Shown piece after piece: positions 42,142 through 50,971 of a stretch of DNA of 64,000 bases. Position 1 is the stretch's first letter. Each line of letters opens with the position of its first letter. A program made the position numbers and the translations under genes. The notes under the pieces are model-generated. The model ran no database searches. It was not told where the DNA came from and saw only the letters and a list, made by a program, of their open reading frames with translations. Origin of the DNA: Caldilineales bacterium (GTDB lineage: Bacteria > Chloroflexota > Anaerolineae > J102); contig JAIBAP010000005.1 in the NCBI GenBank assembly GCA_019695115.1, positions 62,001 to 126,000 on the forward strand, read 5' to 3'.

Positions 42142-44313
42142 ATGGATCAACCTTCACCCTCGCCTCGCCCCGATCTCGCGCCCTTCTTCGCTCCGACCGG
42201 GGTCGCTGTCGTCGGCGCCTCGGCCACGCCCGGCAAACTCGGCTACGGCGTCCTCCACAACCTCATCCGCCAGGGCTACCGGGGCGCCGTCCACCCCGTC
42301 AATGCCCGCTGCACCGCCGGCGAGACCCTCCTCGGCCTCCCCTGCTACCCCGACCTGGCCCTCGTCCCCGACCCCGTCGATCTCGCCGTCATCATCGTCC
42401 CCGCCCCGGCCGTGGCCCAGGTCCTGCGCAGCTGTGGCCGCCGCGCCATCCCCGCCGCCATCATCCTCTCCGGCGGCTTTGCCGAGGCCGGCGCCGAGGG
42501 CGAGAGCCGACAGGCCGAGATCAGCGCCATCGCCCGCGCGCACGGCATCCGCTTGATCGGCCCCAACTGCGCCGGCGTCCTTCACACCGGCAGCCGGCTC
42601 GACGCCACCTTCATCGAGCACATGCCCGACCCCGGCCCCCTTGCCTTCCTCTCGCAATCGGGGGCCATCGGCGGCGCCCTCATCGACTGGGCCAAAGGCC
42701 ACGGCGTGGGCGTGTGCTACTTCGCCAGCCTGGGCAACATGGCCGACGTCAACGAAAGCGACCTGGTGGCGCAACTGGCCGACGACCCCGCCGCCGGCGT
42801 CATCGCCCTCTACCTCGAGGGCCTGGGCAACGGCCGCCGCTTCCTCGAAGTCGCCGCCCAGACCGCCCGCCACAAACCCATCGTCGTCCTCAAAGCCGGC
42901 CGCACCGCCGCTGGCGCCGCCGCCGTCTCCTCGCACACCGCCAGCCTGGCCGGCTCCGACGCCGCCTACCGCGCCGCCTTCCGGCAGCATGGCATCGTCG
43001 TGGCCGACGACACCGACGAGCTTTTCGGCGCCGCCGTGGCCCTGGCCTACCAGCCCACCCCCGCCGCCCCGGCCGGGCGACCGCGCGTCGCCATCCTCAC
43101 CAACGCCGGCGGGCCGGGCGCCATCGCCGCCGACGCCCTGGCCGGCGGCGGCCTGCTCGTCCCCCCGCCCGACCCCGCCACCCTGACCGCCCTGCGCGCC
43201 GCCCTCGGCCCCAGCCCCCAACTTCGCAACCCCTTCGACCTCCTCGGCGCCGCCTCCACCCCCGAATTCAGCGCCGCCGCCCGCCTCCTCCTGGCCGAAA
43301 ACGCCTACGACGCCCTCCTCGTCGTCCTCGTCCCCAACACCGCCAGCGACCCCGTCGGCATCGCCGACGCCCTCGCCCAGGTCAGCGCCGAGCAGCGCCA
43401 CCCTCCCGGCGGCGTCCCCAAACCCGTCTACGTCTGCTACATGGGCGACATCAGCGTGCGCGCCGGTCGCCTGCGCCTGCACCAACACCGCCTGCCGCCC
43501 TTTGCCTTCCCCGAAGCCGCCGCCCGCGCCCTGGCCGCCGCCTGGGCCTGGCGGCAGTGGCAGAACCGGCCGCCCGCCGTCCCCGAACCCATCCCGGCCC
43601 TGCCCCCGACCCTCCACAGCCGCCTGCACGACTTCAGCGCCGCCGGACGGCTCGCCCTGACCGAGACCGAACTCTACCCCCTCCTGGCCGATCTCGACCT
43701 CCCCCTCGCCCCCGCCCGCCTGGCCCGCAGCGCCGACGAAGCCGCCGCCCATGCCATCCGTCTCGGCTCGCCCGTCGCCCTCAAGATCGCCTCGCCCGAC
43801 CTCATCCACAAATCCGACGCCGGCGGCGTCATCCTGGGGCTAGATGGCCCGGCCGCCGTCGCCGCCGCCTACCGCCGCCTGCTCGCCGGATTGGAGCACA
43901 GCCACCCCGGCATCGCCATCGATGGCGCCCTCGTCCAGAAAATGGCCGCCCCCGGCGCCGAAGTCATCATCGGCGCCCGCCGCGACCCCACCTTCGGCCC
44001 CATGCTCCTCTTCGGCGGCGGCGGCGTCTACGTCGAAGCCTTTGCCGATTTCGCCCTGCGCACCGCCCCCCTGTCCGTAACCGAGGCGCGGGCGATGATG
44101 GCCGAAACGGTGGCCGGGCGGCTGCTGGAGGGTGCGCGCGGCCGTCCTCCCGCCGACCTCGACGCCCTCGCCCACCTCATGGCCCGCATCGCCGGCCTGG
44201 CCTGCGCCGCCCCCGAACTGGCTGAGATCGAATTCAACCCCGTCATCGTCCACCCCGCCGGCCAGGGCCTGACCATCGTCGATGCCCGCGCCCTCCTCGT
44301 CCCTGCCTCCTGA
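42142..44313 (+). CDS. Acyl-CoA synthetase (ADP-forming), fused alpha and beta subunits
   Basis: A 723-residue protein of the acetate-CoA ligase (ADP-forming) family. Order: CoA-binding Rossmann domain (VAVVGASATPGKLGYGVL), succinyl-CoA-ligase-like domains with the phospho-His region SSHTASLAGSDAAY (about 275), a second ligase-like domain, and an ATP-grasp domain with VALKIASPDLIHKSDAGGV and an ending FNPVIVHPAGQG. These enzymes make ATP from acyl-CoA in fermentation or use it in reverse for activation. The fused order is normal for bacteria and archaea. Its stop overlaps the birA start (TGATG). Confidence 0.9.
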   Translation: MDQPSPSPRPDLAPFFAPTGVAVVGASATPGKLGYGVLHNLIRQGYRGAVHPVNARCTAGETLLGLPCYPDLALVPDPVDLAVIIVPAPAVAQVLRSCGRRAIPAAIILSGGFAEAGAEGESRQAEISAIARAHGIRLIGPNCAGVLHTGSRLDATFIEHMPDPGPLAFLSQSGAIGGALIDWAKGHGVGVCYFASLGNMADVNESDLVAQLADDPAAGVIALYLEGLGNGRRFLEVAAQTARHKPIVVLKAGRTAAGAAAVSSHTASLAGSDAAYRAAFRQHGIVVADDTDELFGAAVALAYQPTPAAPAGRPRVAILTNAGGPGAIAADALAGGGLLVPPPDPATLTALRAALGPSPQLRNPFDLLGAASTPEFSAAARLLLAENAYDALLVVLVPNTASDPVGIADALAQVSAEQRHPPGGVPKPVYVCYMGDISVRAGRLRLHQHRLPPFAFPEAAARALAAAWAWRQWQNRPPAVPEPIPALPPTLHSRLHDFSAAGRLALTETELYPLLADLDLPLAPARLARSADEAAAHAIRLGSPVALKIASPDLIHKSDAGGVILGLDGPAAVAAAYRRLLAGLEHSHPGIAIDGALVQKMAAPGAEVIIGARRDPTFGPMLLFGGGGVYVEAFADFALRTAPLSVTEARAMMAETVAGRLLEGARGRPPADLDALAHLMARIAGLACAAPELAEIEFNPVIVHPAGQGLTIVDARALLVPAS

Positions 44314-45044
44314 TGCTCCTCCTCCGCTTCCCTTCCCTGCCCTCCACCCAAGACTGGCTGCGCCATTGGGCCAGATTGGGCGCCGCCGAGGGCTTGGCCG
44401 TCCAGTCCGCTGAACAGACGGCCGGCCGGGGCCGGCTCGACCGCTCGTGGTGGTCGCCGTCCGGCGGCGGCCTCTACCTGTCGGTCCTCCTGCGCCCCGC
44501 CATCCCCCTGGGCCGCGCCTCCCACCTGACCATGCTCGTCTCGCTGGCTGCCATCGACGCCTGCCGGACCGTGGCCCAGGTCGATCCCCGCCCCAAATGG
44601 CCCAACGACCTCCTCGTTTCGGGCCGCAAGCTGGCGGGCGTGCTGACCGAGATCGAAGCCAACGATGACCGCCTGCACTTTGCCATCATCGGCCTGGGCT
44701 TGAACGTGAACATGTCCTTTGCCCACACCCCCCTGGCCGAAACCGCCATCAGCCTGAGCGAAGCCGCCGGTCGCGAGATCGACATCGAGGCCGTGCGCGA
44801 CGCCTTCCTGACCGCTCTGGAAAGGCGCTACCGGCGCTTCACAGCCGGCGAATCACCTCTGGCCGAATGGCAAGGGCGGCTGGAGCCGTTGGGCCGCCGC
44901 GTTCGCGTCCAGATGGATGGCCGGCCCGAGCTTATCGGCAGGGCCAGCGGCGTTCATCCCGACGGCGGTTTGCTGGTCGAAGACGACGCCGGCCTCGTCC
45001 ACACCCTCTGGGCCGGCGATGTGATCCCTCTCCCTGACCCCTGA
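44313..45044 (+). CDS. birA: Biotin-[acetyl-CoA carboxylase] ligase
   Basis: A 243-residue enzyme with the BirA core motifs: STQDWLRHWA, TAGRGRLDRSWWSPSGGGLYLSVLLRP (biotin-binding GRGR loop), KWPNDLLVSGRKLAGVL and GLGLNVN, plus the SH3-like C-terminal domain. It lacks the N-terminal DNA-binding helix-turn-helix of E. coli BirA, so it is the non-regulatory, single-function class. It attaches biotin to acetyl-CoA carboxylase. It overlaps the upstream ligase gene by one base. Confidence 0.93.
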   Translation: MLLLRFPSLPSTQDWLRHWARLGAAEGLAVQSAEQTAGRGRLDRSWWSPSGGGLYLSVLLRPAIPLGRASHLTMLVSLAAIDACRTVAQVDPRPKWPNDLLVSGRKLAGVLTEIEANDDRLHFAIIGLGLNVNMSFAHTPLAETAISLSEAAGREIDIEAVRDAFLTALERRYRRFTAGESPLAEWQGRLEPLGRRVRVQMDGRPELIGRASGVHPDGGLLVEDDAGLVHTLWAGDVIPLPDP

Positions 45045-45047
45045 CCC

Positions 45048-46358
45048 GTGCCTTCATCGTTCGACTTCAACTGGAACGAAGGCGAGGATGGCGGCTTCGA
45101 CGCTCGACGCGCCGACTACCAGCCGCCGCCGGCCATCGTCCGCGCCGACGCACCCCCCGCCGAACCGGCCCTGCCCCGGCCAGAGGGCAGGGGACGCCTG
45201 GGGCGGTTGGGCTTGCTGGTCATCGGCGTCGCCCTGGGCATGGTGGTGGGGTTGGCTGCCCTGGGTTGGCAGGGCCAGGCCGCGGCCCGCAACGATGTCG
45301 CCCCCCTCTTCACCCTCGTGCAGCAGGCGCTGGCCGATGGCGATGCGGACATCTACCGCAGCCTTTTCGATGAGACGCAGCCGGAGTATGGCGACGCTGC
45401 CGCGGCAAGCATGGCGCAGACGGCCCTTCTCAGCGACGCCGAGGCGCCGCCGCGCCTGACCGGTCTGCGCATCAGCGGCGATGAAGCCGAGGCCGAGATC
45501 GAGACCCGCTACCAGGGCAAGCCCTACCGGCGGGTCGAGACAATCCGCCGCCGCAATGGGCAATGGCGGCTATCCCTGCCCGACGACAGCGGCTGGGGCG
45601 CGACCTCGGCCGAAGAGGGACAAACCATCACTCTGCATGTGCACGGCAAGGATGCCGACCTGGCTCGCCTGCTGCCGCGGCTGGAGACCATCGCCGAGGG
45701 CTTCTGCCGGCGCTACAACCCGCCCCCGCCCTGCCAGATCGACCTCACCCTGGCCGCCGACGCCGACCTGCTGCCCTTCACACCCGGCGGTGGGGCCTTG
45801 CCGCCCTCGCAATCCCTCGCCCGATTGCAAAACAGGGACAGCCTACGATGGGTGACTCAGTTGGGCGAGGACGCCGATGGGACGAATGGCCCTATCCCAC
45901 TTCGCTTTCCTTCCCCACGCCTGGTGGGGCTGAATGGGCGCGAGCCGCACCCCTTGTGGTGGTTGGGCGTCAGTGAGGCCATTGGCGATGTCATCGCCCG
46001 GCGGGCGTTGGGGCCGGTTATCGGCGAAGCGCAAGCTGTGTTTACGGCATGGGCGGCGCTGGCCGGGGATGTGGCCATCTGGGCCGAGCGATTCAGCGAG
46101 GTCAGGCTGCCGTCGGGGGATGAAAGCGCCAGGCCGGCAGACCCGGCCGAGATCGGGCGCAACCAGCTCACGCCTCATCTCGGCCAGCGTCAGGCCGCCC
46201 GCGCCTTTGCCCTGCGCCTGCACGAACGCTTCGGCGAGGCCAAAACCCTGGCCTGGCTGCTAAGCCTGCGCGGGCAGACCCTGGCCGCCGCTTCTCCGGC
46301 CATCGACGACCTGACCATCGACCAACTGCGCCAGGTAGGGCGTGCGGGGAGCGACTGA
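45048..46358 (+). CDS. Membrane-anchored hypothetical protein
   Basis: A 436-residue protein. The first 45 residues are acidic and Pro-rich, then one membrane helix (LLVIGVALGMVVGLAALGW), then about 365 residues outside the cytoplasm. Within it, DIYRSLFDETQPEYG and YRRVETIRRRNGQWRLSLPDD resemble the ketosteroid-isomerase-like or DUF4878-like stress folds; the remaining 230 residues are helical with no motif I recognise. The start is GTG at 45048, 3 bases after the birA stop. It is the last gene of the acyl-CoA synthetase operon. Confidence 0.65.
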   Translation: MPSSFDFNWNEGEDGGFDARRADYQPPPAIVRADAPPAEPALPRPEGRGRLGRLGLLVIGVALGMVVGLAALGWQGQAAARNDVAPLFTLVQQALADGDADIYRSLFDETQPEYGDAAAASMAQTALLSDAEAPPRLTGLRISGDEAEAEIETRYQGKPYRRVETIRRRNGQWRLSLPDDSGWGATSAEEGQTITLHVHGKDADLARLLPRLETIAEGFCRRYNPPPPCQIDLTLAADADLLPFTPGGGALPPSQSLARLQNRDSLRWVTQLGEDADGTNGPIPLRFPSPRLVGLNGREPHPLWWLGVSEAIGDVIARRALGPVIGEAQAVFTAWAALAGDVAIWAERFSEVRLPSGDESARPADPAEIGRNQLTPHLGQRQAARAFALRLHERFGEAKTLAWLLSLRGQTLAAASPAIDDLTIDQLRQVGRAGSD

Positions 46359-46456
46359 CAAGAGCATGATGGTTGCGCGGGCTACTTTCGCATCGATTCG
46401 GGCGATTTGAAGCCACGATTGATCGCCAGGTTGATTTGTTAGGAAGGTCATCGACC

Positions 46457-46576
46457 GTGAAACGTGAAACGTGAAGCGTGAAACGTGAAACGTGAGAAGA
46501 CGTCGGCGCTTTTCACGCCTCACGCCTCACGCCTCACGCCTCACGCCTCACGCCTCACGCCTCACGCCTCACGTTC
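46457..46576. repeat. CACGNNN array with orientation switch, supplying a stop codon
   Basis: Six heptamers of GTGAAAC/GTGAAGC type run from 46457 to 46498. After GACGTCGGCGCTTT the same family appears in the reverse sense, with CACGCCT eight times (46514-46569) and CACGTTC. The stop codon of the metallophosphoesterase (46562-46564) and its last residues come from this array. Confidence 0.9.
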
Positions 46577-47554
46577 TATAACTGGCAACAGATCGATGAC
46601 GGCCACCTGGGGCGGGCAACGGAAACGGAAGGGTGTCGACTCGCCCATCCCGCGCGAGACGAACATGCGCCCGCCGTTGGGCAGGTCATCGAACCAGCCG
46701 GAGGCATGGCGGCGGGGCAGCCGCGTGCCCTGCGTGTGTACGGCCCCCAGCCAGGGCAGCACCACCTGGCCGCCGTGCGTATGTCCCGAAAGCGCCAGCG
46801 CCAGGCCGGGCGGAGTCTGGTAGGCCAGGTCGGGGTGATGAGTCAGAAGCAGCACCGGCGCCGCGGATGGGATGCCGGCCCAGGCTTGCGCCAGGTCGGG
46901 CGCGCCCTCGATGGGGTCATCCACACCCGCCAGCCACAGGCCAGGCTGGCCGGGAATGGGAACGGCGGTGTTGTCCAGCAGGCAGACATCGTAGAGTTCG
47001 AGCAGGGCGCGCAGCTCGCGGGTGTCGTTTGCCACGCGGGCAAAGCGCAACCGCTCGTTGCGCAGGATGCGTAGCCCCAGCCCCACCACCTGGCCCACCC
47101 CCGCGCCGGCGGCTGCCAGCTTGCGCCGCAGCCCCCTCGCCGCCCCCACCGCCTGCCCAACGCCGCCGAAGAACCGCCCCCACGAGTATTCGGCGTAGTC
47201 GTGGTTGCCCAACACGGCATAGACGCCCAAGCGGGCCGGTGGCAACAGCCGCAGCAAGTCCTCGACGGCAGCCAGACCGGTATCGTTGTGCAAGAAATCG
47301 CCGGTGAAAAGAATCAGGTCCGGGCGCAGATCGGGCAGCAGGCGGCGGAGATGCTGCATCCGTCGCTTCTGCACCCAGTTTTCGGGGCCGAGGTGCTGGT
47401 CGGCCAGGTGCAGGAGGCGCAGACCAGCGCCCACGCCGCCCGGCAGGGCGATCTCGTAGCGATCCAGCCGCATCTGTGGCCGCTCGCCTGCCCAGGCGTA
47501 GCCGAGCGCCGCCGCCCCCGCCAGCCCCATCATCCCGATCAGCTTGCCTGTCAT
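46562..47554 (-). CDS. Membrane-anchored metallophosphoesterase
   Basis: A 330-residue calcineurin-like phosphoesterase. After an N-terminal membrane helix (IGMMGLAGAAALGYAWAG) all five metal blocks are present: LADQHLG (DxH), GDFLHND, LGNHDYAEY, THHPD and GHTHGGQVVLPWLG. It resembles the YkuE/YaeI branch that hydrolyses UDP-2,3-diacylglucosamine or acts on phospholipid head groups. The start overlaps the HEAT-gene stop (ATGA). Its last two residues and stop codon lie inside the CACG heptamer array. Confidence 0.88.
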   Translation of the reverse strand: MTGKLIGMMGLAGAAALGYAWAGERPQMRLDRYEIALPGGVGAGLRLLHLADQHLGPENWVQKRRMQHLRRLLPDLRPDLILFTGDFLHNDTGLAAVEDLLRLLPPARLGVYAVLGNHDYAEYSWGRFFGGVGQAVGAARGLRRKLAAAGAGVGQVVGLGLRILRNERLRFARVANDTRELRALLELYDVCLLDNTAVPIPGQPGLWLAGVDDPIEGAPDLAQAWAGIPSAAPVLLLTHHPDLAYQTPPGLALALSGHTHGGQVVLPWLGAVHTQGTRLPRRHASGWFDDLPNGGRMFVSRGMGESTPFRFRCPPQVAVIDLLPVIEREA

Positions 47555-48036
47555 GATTGGCGGCCCTCCACCGCCGCCAACGCTCGCCGCGCCGCCTGGC
47601 TGATCCCCCAGTCCCGGCCGGCGGCCAGTTTGCGCAGGGCAGGTCGCGCCGCCGCCGTGCCAAAACGTTCCAGCCCCTCGACCGCAGCCAGCACCAGCCA
47701 ACGGTTGCTGTCGGCCAGGGCGTCGAGCAGGGGCAGGGTGGCGGCGGGGTCGCCCAGGTCGCGCATGGCTTCGGCGGCGGCGCGGCGGACTTCCTGGCGG
47801 CGGTCGCTGAGCAGGTCGGCCAGCCGGATGAGGGTGCGGTCGTCGGCGCGGGCGATGAGGGCAGGGGCAGCGACGGCGCGGATGCGGGCATCGGCGGCAA
47901 AGGTGGCCTCGTAGAGGGCGACGTGGGCCTCCGGCTCGGCCCCGCGCCCGGCCAGGGCACGGGCAGCCTCGACCTGGGTTTCGCCGTCGCCGTGCCGCAG
48001 CAGATAGATCAGGCGTTCGGTGGGGAGGTCGTCCAT
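47551..48036 (-). CDS. HEAT-repeat protein
   Basis: A 161-residue all-helical protein with four to five HEAT repeats, e.g. QEVRRAAAEAMRDLGDPAATLPLLDAL and RWLVLAAVEGLERFGTAAARPALRKL. No catalytic motif. HEAT proteins of this size mediate protein-protein contacts, and this one is coupled to the phosphoesterase by a 4-base overlap, suggesting it assists that enzyme. A frame that starts further upstream would add 31 basic residues and is rejected. Confidence 0.82.
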   Translation of the reverse strand: MDDLPTERLIYLLRHGDGETQVEAARALAGRGAEPEAHVALYEATFAADARIRAVAAPALIARADDRTLIRLADLLSDRRQEVRRAAAEAMRDLGDPAATLPLLDALADSNRWLVLAAVEGLERFGTAAARPALRKLAAGRDWGISQAARRALAAVEGRQS

Positions 48037-48420
48037 GGCGGTAGTGTGTGGGGATGAGTTGTCCGGTGTCAAGTTGGGCTTCCAGCCGCGTCGGCTCCAC
48101 TTTTCTCGGCGCCGATGTCGCCCGAGCAATTAACTCCCATCTTGGTCTTTCCGAGCGGGTCGATCAGGCGCTCCCTCACTTCGAGCAGCCAGCGAGGAGC
48201 CTGCCCTGAGCGCAGTCGAAGGGTCCCCCAAGCCGGAAGTTCACAAACAGCGACGACGAAATCAGCATTCTCCTCCGTTGGGGGGATTGCTTCACTTCGC
48301 CCGGCGAAAACATGCCGGACTCCGTTCGCAATGACTCGCGCCCTTGCCAAGGTGGCCGATGTCGAACCGCCGGAATTCGACCGGTTGTGATCGGATCCAA
48401 GAAAGCAAGTGCTAGACAAC
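48037..48420. repeat. Gene-free stretch with two known-style dispersed repeats
   Basis: About 380 bases without a convincing gene. It holds GCCTGCCCTGAGCGCAGTCG followed by AAGGGT (48199-48226), which matches the widespread CTGAGCGNAGTCGAAGG element, and GATTGCTTCACTTCG...CGTTCGCAATGAC (48285-48335), which matches the equally widespread GATTGCTTCG/CGCAATGAC element. Both are small palindrome-like elements known from many genomes, with no known function. Confidence 0.65.
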
Positions 48421-48452
48421 AAAACGCCCTGGTCGGATGACCAGGGCGTTTT
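48421..48452 (-). terminator. Terminator of the phasin-like gene
   Basis: A perfect 14-bp stem (48421-48434 with 48439-48452, loop GGAT). The outer bases are A4 on one side and T4 on the other, so it can act in either direction. It lies 20 bases beyond the phasin stop. Confidence 0.9.
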
Positions 48453-48472
48453 CGGAACGAAATGAAAGGGGA

Positions 48473-49012
48473 TCAGGCGGCGAGCTTTTTGCTCAGGTCG
48501 TCCACTTTGCGCGAGAGATCGGCGATCTTCTTGCCCAGTTCTTCCACATCGCTGCGGGAGGGGACATTCATGCGCGAGAGGATGCCCTCGACGCGGCCAT
48601 CCAGCACGCCTTCGACCTTGATCTCGGGCTTGGGCAGTTCCTTTGGCCGGCGCTCGAACAGGTCGGTGATCATCTCGCGGCCGTCTTTCTCGGCGATCTC
48701 GCCGCGCTCGACCAACCGGCTGACGATGGCTTCGATCTCCTCTTTGCCCAGGGCGACGGTGCCGATGGCGGCCAGGAGGACATTGCGGACGACTTTGGTC
48801 ACGGGGTTCTTGCCGTTCACTTCGGTGGCCTTCTCGACCACTTTCCCGGCCGTAGCCTGAGCGGTCTTGGCGGTCTTGGCGACGGCGGCGCGGGCGGTTT
48901 TGACGGTCTTTTCGGCGGTAGTCGGGGCGACAGCCGGGGCGATAGCCGGGGCGATCTTGGCGACCTCTTCGGTCACGGACTCGACGGTTTTGGCGGTTCT
49001 TGCAGCAGGCAT
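48473..49012 (-). CDS. Phasin-like polyhydroxyalkanoate granule protein
   Basis: A 179-residue protein with an Ala/Lys/Thr-rich N-terminal half (AVAKTAKTAQATAGKVVEKA) and a C-terminal helical half with LLAAIGTVALGKEEIEAIVSRLVERGEIAEKDGREM and a final coiled coil with heptad pattern. This fits the PhaI/PhaF-type granule-associated phasins (PF05597), which coat PHA granules. No PHA synthase is in the window. AAGGAG precedes the ATG. It has its own promoter, an operator-like palindrome and its own terminator, so it is a monocistronic regulated gene. Confidence 0.82.
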   Translation of the reverse strand: MPAARTAKTVESVTEEVAKIAPAIAPAVAPTTAEKTVKTARAAVAKTAKTAQATAGKVVEKATEVNGKNPVTKVVRNVLLAAIGTVALGKEEIEAIVSRLVERGEIAEKDGREMITDLFERRPKELPKPEIKVEGVLDGRVEGILSRMNVPSRSDVEELGKKIADLSRKVDDLSKKLAA

Positions 49013-49080
49013 CTTGGCGTCTCCTTGGCGCCCCACGAACAGGGGCGGTGTGGTTGATTGAATGGGGGTGTCGATACGAA

Positions 49081-49097
49081 ATGACGCACTGCGTCAT
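49081..49097 (-). promoter_or_regulatory. Operator-like palindrome upstream of the phasin-like gene
   Basis: ATGACGCA-C-TGCGTCAT is a perfect 8+1+8 palindrome just downstream of the -10 box. A half-like copy, ATGACGCGCTGTGC, lies in the -35/-10 spacer (about 49113-49126). This arrangement predicts repression by an unknown dimeric regulator. Confidence 0.75.
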
Positions 49098-49106
49098 AAC
49101 AGCGCC

Positions 49107-49135
49107 ATCTTAGCACAGCGCGTCATGGCTGTCAA
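49107..49135 (-). promoter_or_regulatory. Promoter of the phasin-like gene
   Basis: Minus strand: perfect TTGACA (49130-49135), 17-base spacer, TAAGAT (49107-49112) preceded by TGC. One of the best promoters of the window. It gives a leader of about 90 bases with the palindrome near its start. Confidence 0.8.
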
Positions 49136-49143
49136 GACCCAAA

Positions 49144-49392
49144 ATCCCCCCATCCCCCCACACGAAGAGATGAATGATCCGCTCATCCCAACCATCCGCC
49201 CATCCCAACCATCCGCCCATCTCCCCCCCCAATCCGCCCATCCCAGCCATCCGCCCATCCCCCCAATCCGCCCATCCCAGTAATCCGCCCATCCCCTCAA
49301 TCCGCCCATCCCCCCACAATCCGCCCATCCCAGCCATCCGCCCATCTCCCCCCCCAATCCGCCCATCCCCCAATCCGCCCATCCTCCCACAA
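49144..49392. repeat. CATCC-type C-rich repeat array
   Basis: About 250 bases made of CCATCCGCCCATCCC-like words with 7-9 base spacing and occasional CCCCCC tracts. The register is looser than in the other arrays. It fills most of the gap between the phasin promoter and the deaminase gene; the last 140 bases (49393-49539) show nothing I can name. Confidence 0.75.
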
Positions 49393-49539
49393 AACCGGCT
49401 GCCAGCCACGCCTTTGTGGAGGCAGCCATCAGGCGGCGCACCGCCTATGTAGCGAAGCATACCCCAGGCGGGCGGCGAAAGTCAAACGGGCCGGGTGCAA
49501 TGTGCGGACAATCACCCGCTCCCTGCCCCGCACCAGCGT

Positions 49540-50865
49540 TCAGAGATCGTAGCGCCGGAACTGCGCCAAAGGCGCGGCCAGCATCCCCGCCACCGCCGCC
49601 TGGAATCCGGCCAGCACCTGGGCTTCATCGATGGTCAGCAACCGCCGCTGGCGCATCAGCCAGCGCCCCGCCACCATCACATCACACACATCGGCCGGCT
49701 GCGTGCACCACACCAGGTTGGCGACCACATCGTGCAGGGGCTGGAAGTGGGCGGCGGTCGTATCGACCACAATCAGGTCGGCGGCATAGCCGGGGGCCAG
49801 CACGCCCGCCCGCTCGAAGCCCAGGGCGCGCGCCCCGTTCGGCCCGGCCAGGTGCAGCGGCGTCGCCCCCGCCAAAAGGGTGGCGTCGCCCTGCGCCTGC
49901 CGCTGGCTGAGCACGGCCAGCCGCAGCTCGTGCCAGAGGTTCAGGGCCGTGCTGCTGCCGGCGCCATCTGTGCCCAGGGCGACGTTGACGCCAAGATTCA
50001 GCATCTCGGGCAGGCGGGCCACGCCCATGCCATATTTCATGTGCGTGCTGGGGCAGACGACGACGTTGACCTCCTCGCCGGCCAGGATGTCGAGGTCGAT
50101 ATCGGTGGCATGGATGGCGTGGGCGACGATGCTATGGGTCTCGAACAGACCGCGGTGGGCCAGGAATTCGATCGGGGTCATGTCGTGGGCGGCCAGCGAC
50201 TGCAAGACCTGGGCGGCGGTTTCGGCGGCGTGGATGTGGATGCCGATATTCTCGCGCACGGCCACGGCCGCCGTGCGGGCCAGGAAGGCGTCGGGGCACT
50301 GGTAGGGCGAGTGGGGGCCAAAGAGGGCGCGCAGCCGGCCATCGGCGGCGCCATCATAGGCGCGCACGAATTCCAGCGTTTGCGGAATGGTGATGCCCAC
50401 TTCTTGCTCGCCAGCGGCGCCGAACACTGCCCAGGCCAGGTTGGCCCGCACGCCCGTTTCCTCGACCGCACGAGCGACCTGATCCATGTGGAAGTAGTGG
50501 TCGCCAAAGCCGATCACCCCGCCCTTGACCATCTCGACAATGGCCAACATCGTCCCCCAATAGACCATCTCCGGCGTCAGGGCTGATTCCAGCCGCCAAA
50601 TCCGCTCGTTGAACCAGCGATCGAGGGGCAGGTCTTCGGCGTAGCCGCGGGCGAAGGTCATGGCGGCGTGGGTGTGGGTGTTGTAGAGGCCGGGCATGAG
50701 CACGCGCCCGCCCAGGTCGATGACCTCGTCGGGCGTGAACCCGGCCGGCGGCCGGCCCACGGACACGATCATCTCGCCGCTGATGGCCACGCTGGCGTCG
50801 CTCAGAATGCGGTCGTGCTCGTCGAGGGTGAGGAGGGTGGCGTGGGTGAGGAGGGTGGCAGGCAT
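49540..50865 (-). CDS. Amidohydrolase, MTA/SAH deaminase family
   Basis: A 441-residue amidohydrolase. Metal and catalytic sites: NTHTHAAMTFARGYAEDLPL (HxH plus the MTA/SAH deaminase signature), FGPHSPYQCPD, HIHAAET, VAHAIH and LGTDGAGSSTALN. These fit 5'-methylthioadenosine/S-adenosylhomocysteine deaminase or the related SsnA/chlorohydrolase group. The ATG at 50865 is chosen because the family N-terminal beta strands start there; the frame continues upstream into a hairpin region. Confidence 0.88.
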   Translation of the reverse strand: MPATLLTHATLLTLDEHDRILSDASVAISGEMIVSVGRPPAGFTPDEVIDLGGRVLMPGLYNTHTHAAMTFARGYAEDLPLDRWFNERIWRLESALTPEMVYWGTMLAIVEMVKGGVIGFGDHYFHMDQVARAVEETGVRANLAWAVFGAAGEQEVGITIPQTLEFVRAYDGAADGRLRALFGPHSPYQCPDAFLARTAAVAVRENIGIHIHAAETAAQVLQSLAAHDMTPIEFLAHRGLFETHSIVAHAIHATDIDLDILAGEEVNVVVCPSTHMKYGMGVARLPEMLNLGVNVALGTDGAGSSTALNLWHELRLAVLSQRQAQGDATLLAGATPLHLAGPNGARALGFERAGVLAPGYAADLIVVDTTAAHFQPLHDVVANLVWCTQPADVCDVMVAGRWLMRQRRLLTIDEAQVLAGFQAAVAGMLAAPLAQFRRYDL

Positions 50866-50971
50866 GGCTCCAACTCTACCATCGATGGAACGGGGCGGAC
50901 AAGTGGCGGGGGGATGAGGTGCATCCCTGGCCATCGCTGGCGGAGTCAGCACCCCCAGGTGCGGCTGGCGC

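Noticed and set aside
42154-43809. Long antisense frame (551 codons) opposite the acyl-CoA synthetase
   Set aside because: It translates to Gly/Val/Ala-rich text without domain features and mirrors the GC-rich codon use of the real gene on the other strand.
48069-49097. 342-codon minus-strand frame over the phasin gene and its flank
   Set aside because: The translation is Arg/Asp-rich low complexity, and the phasin frame has a ribosome binding site, promoter and terminator of its own.
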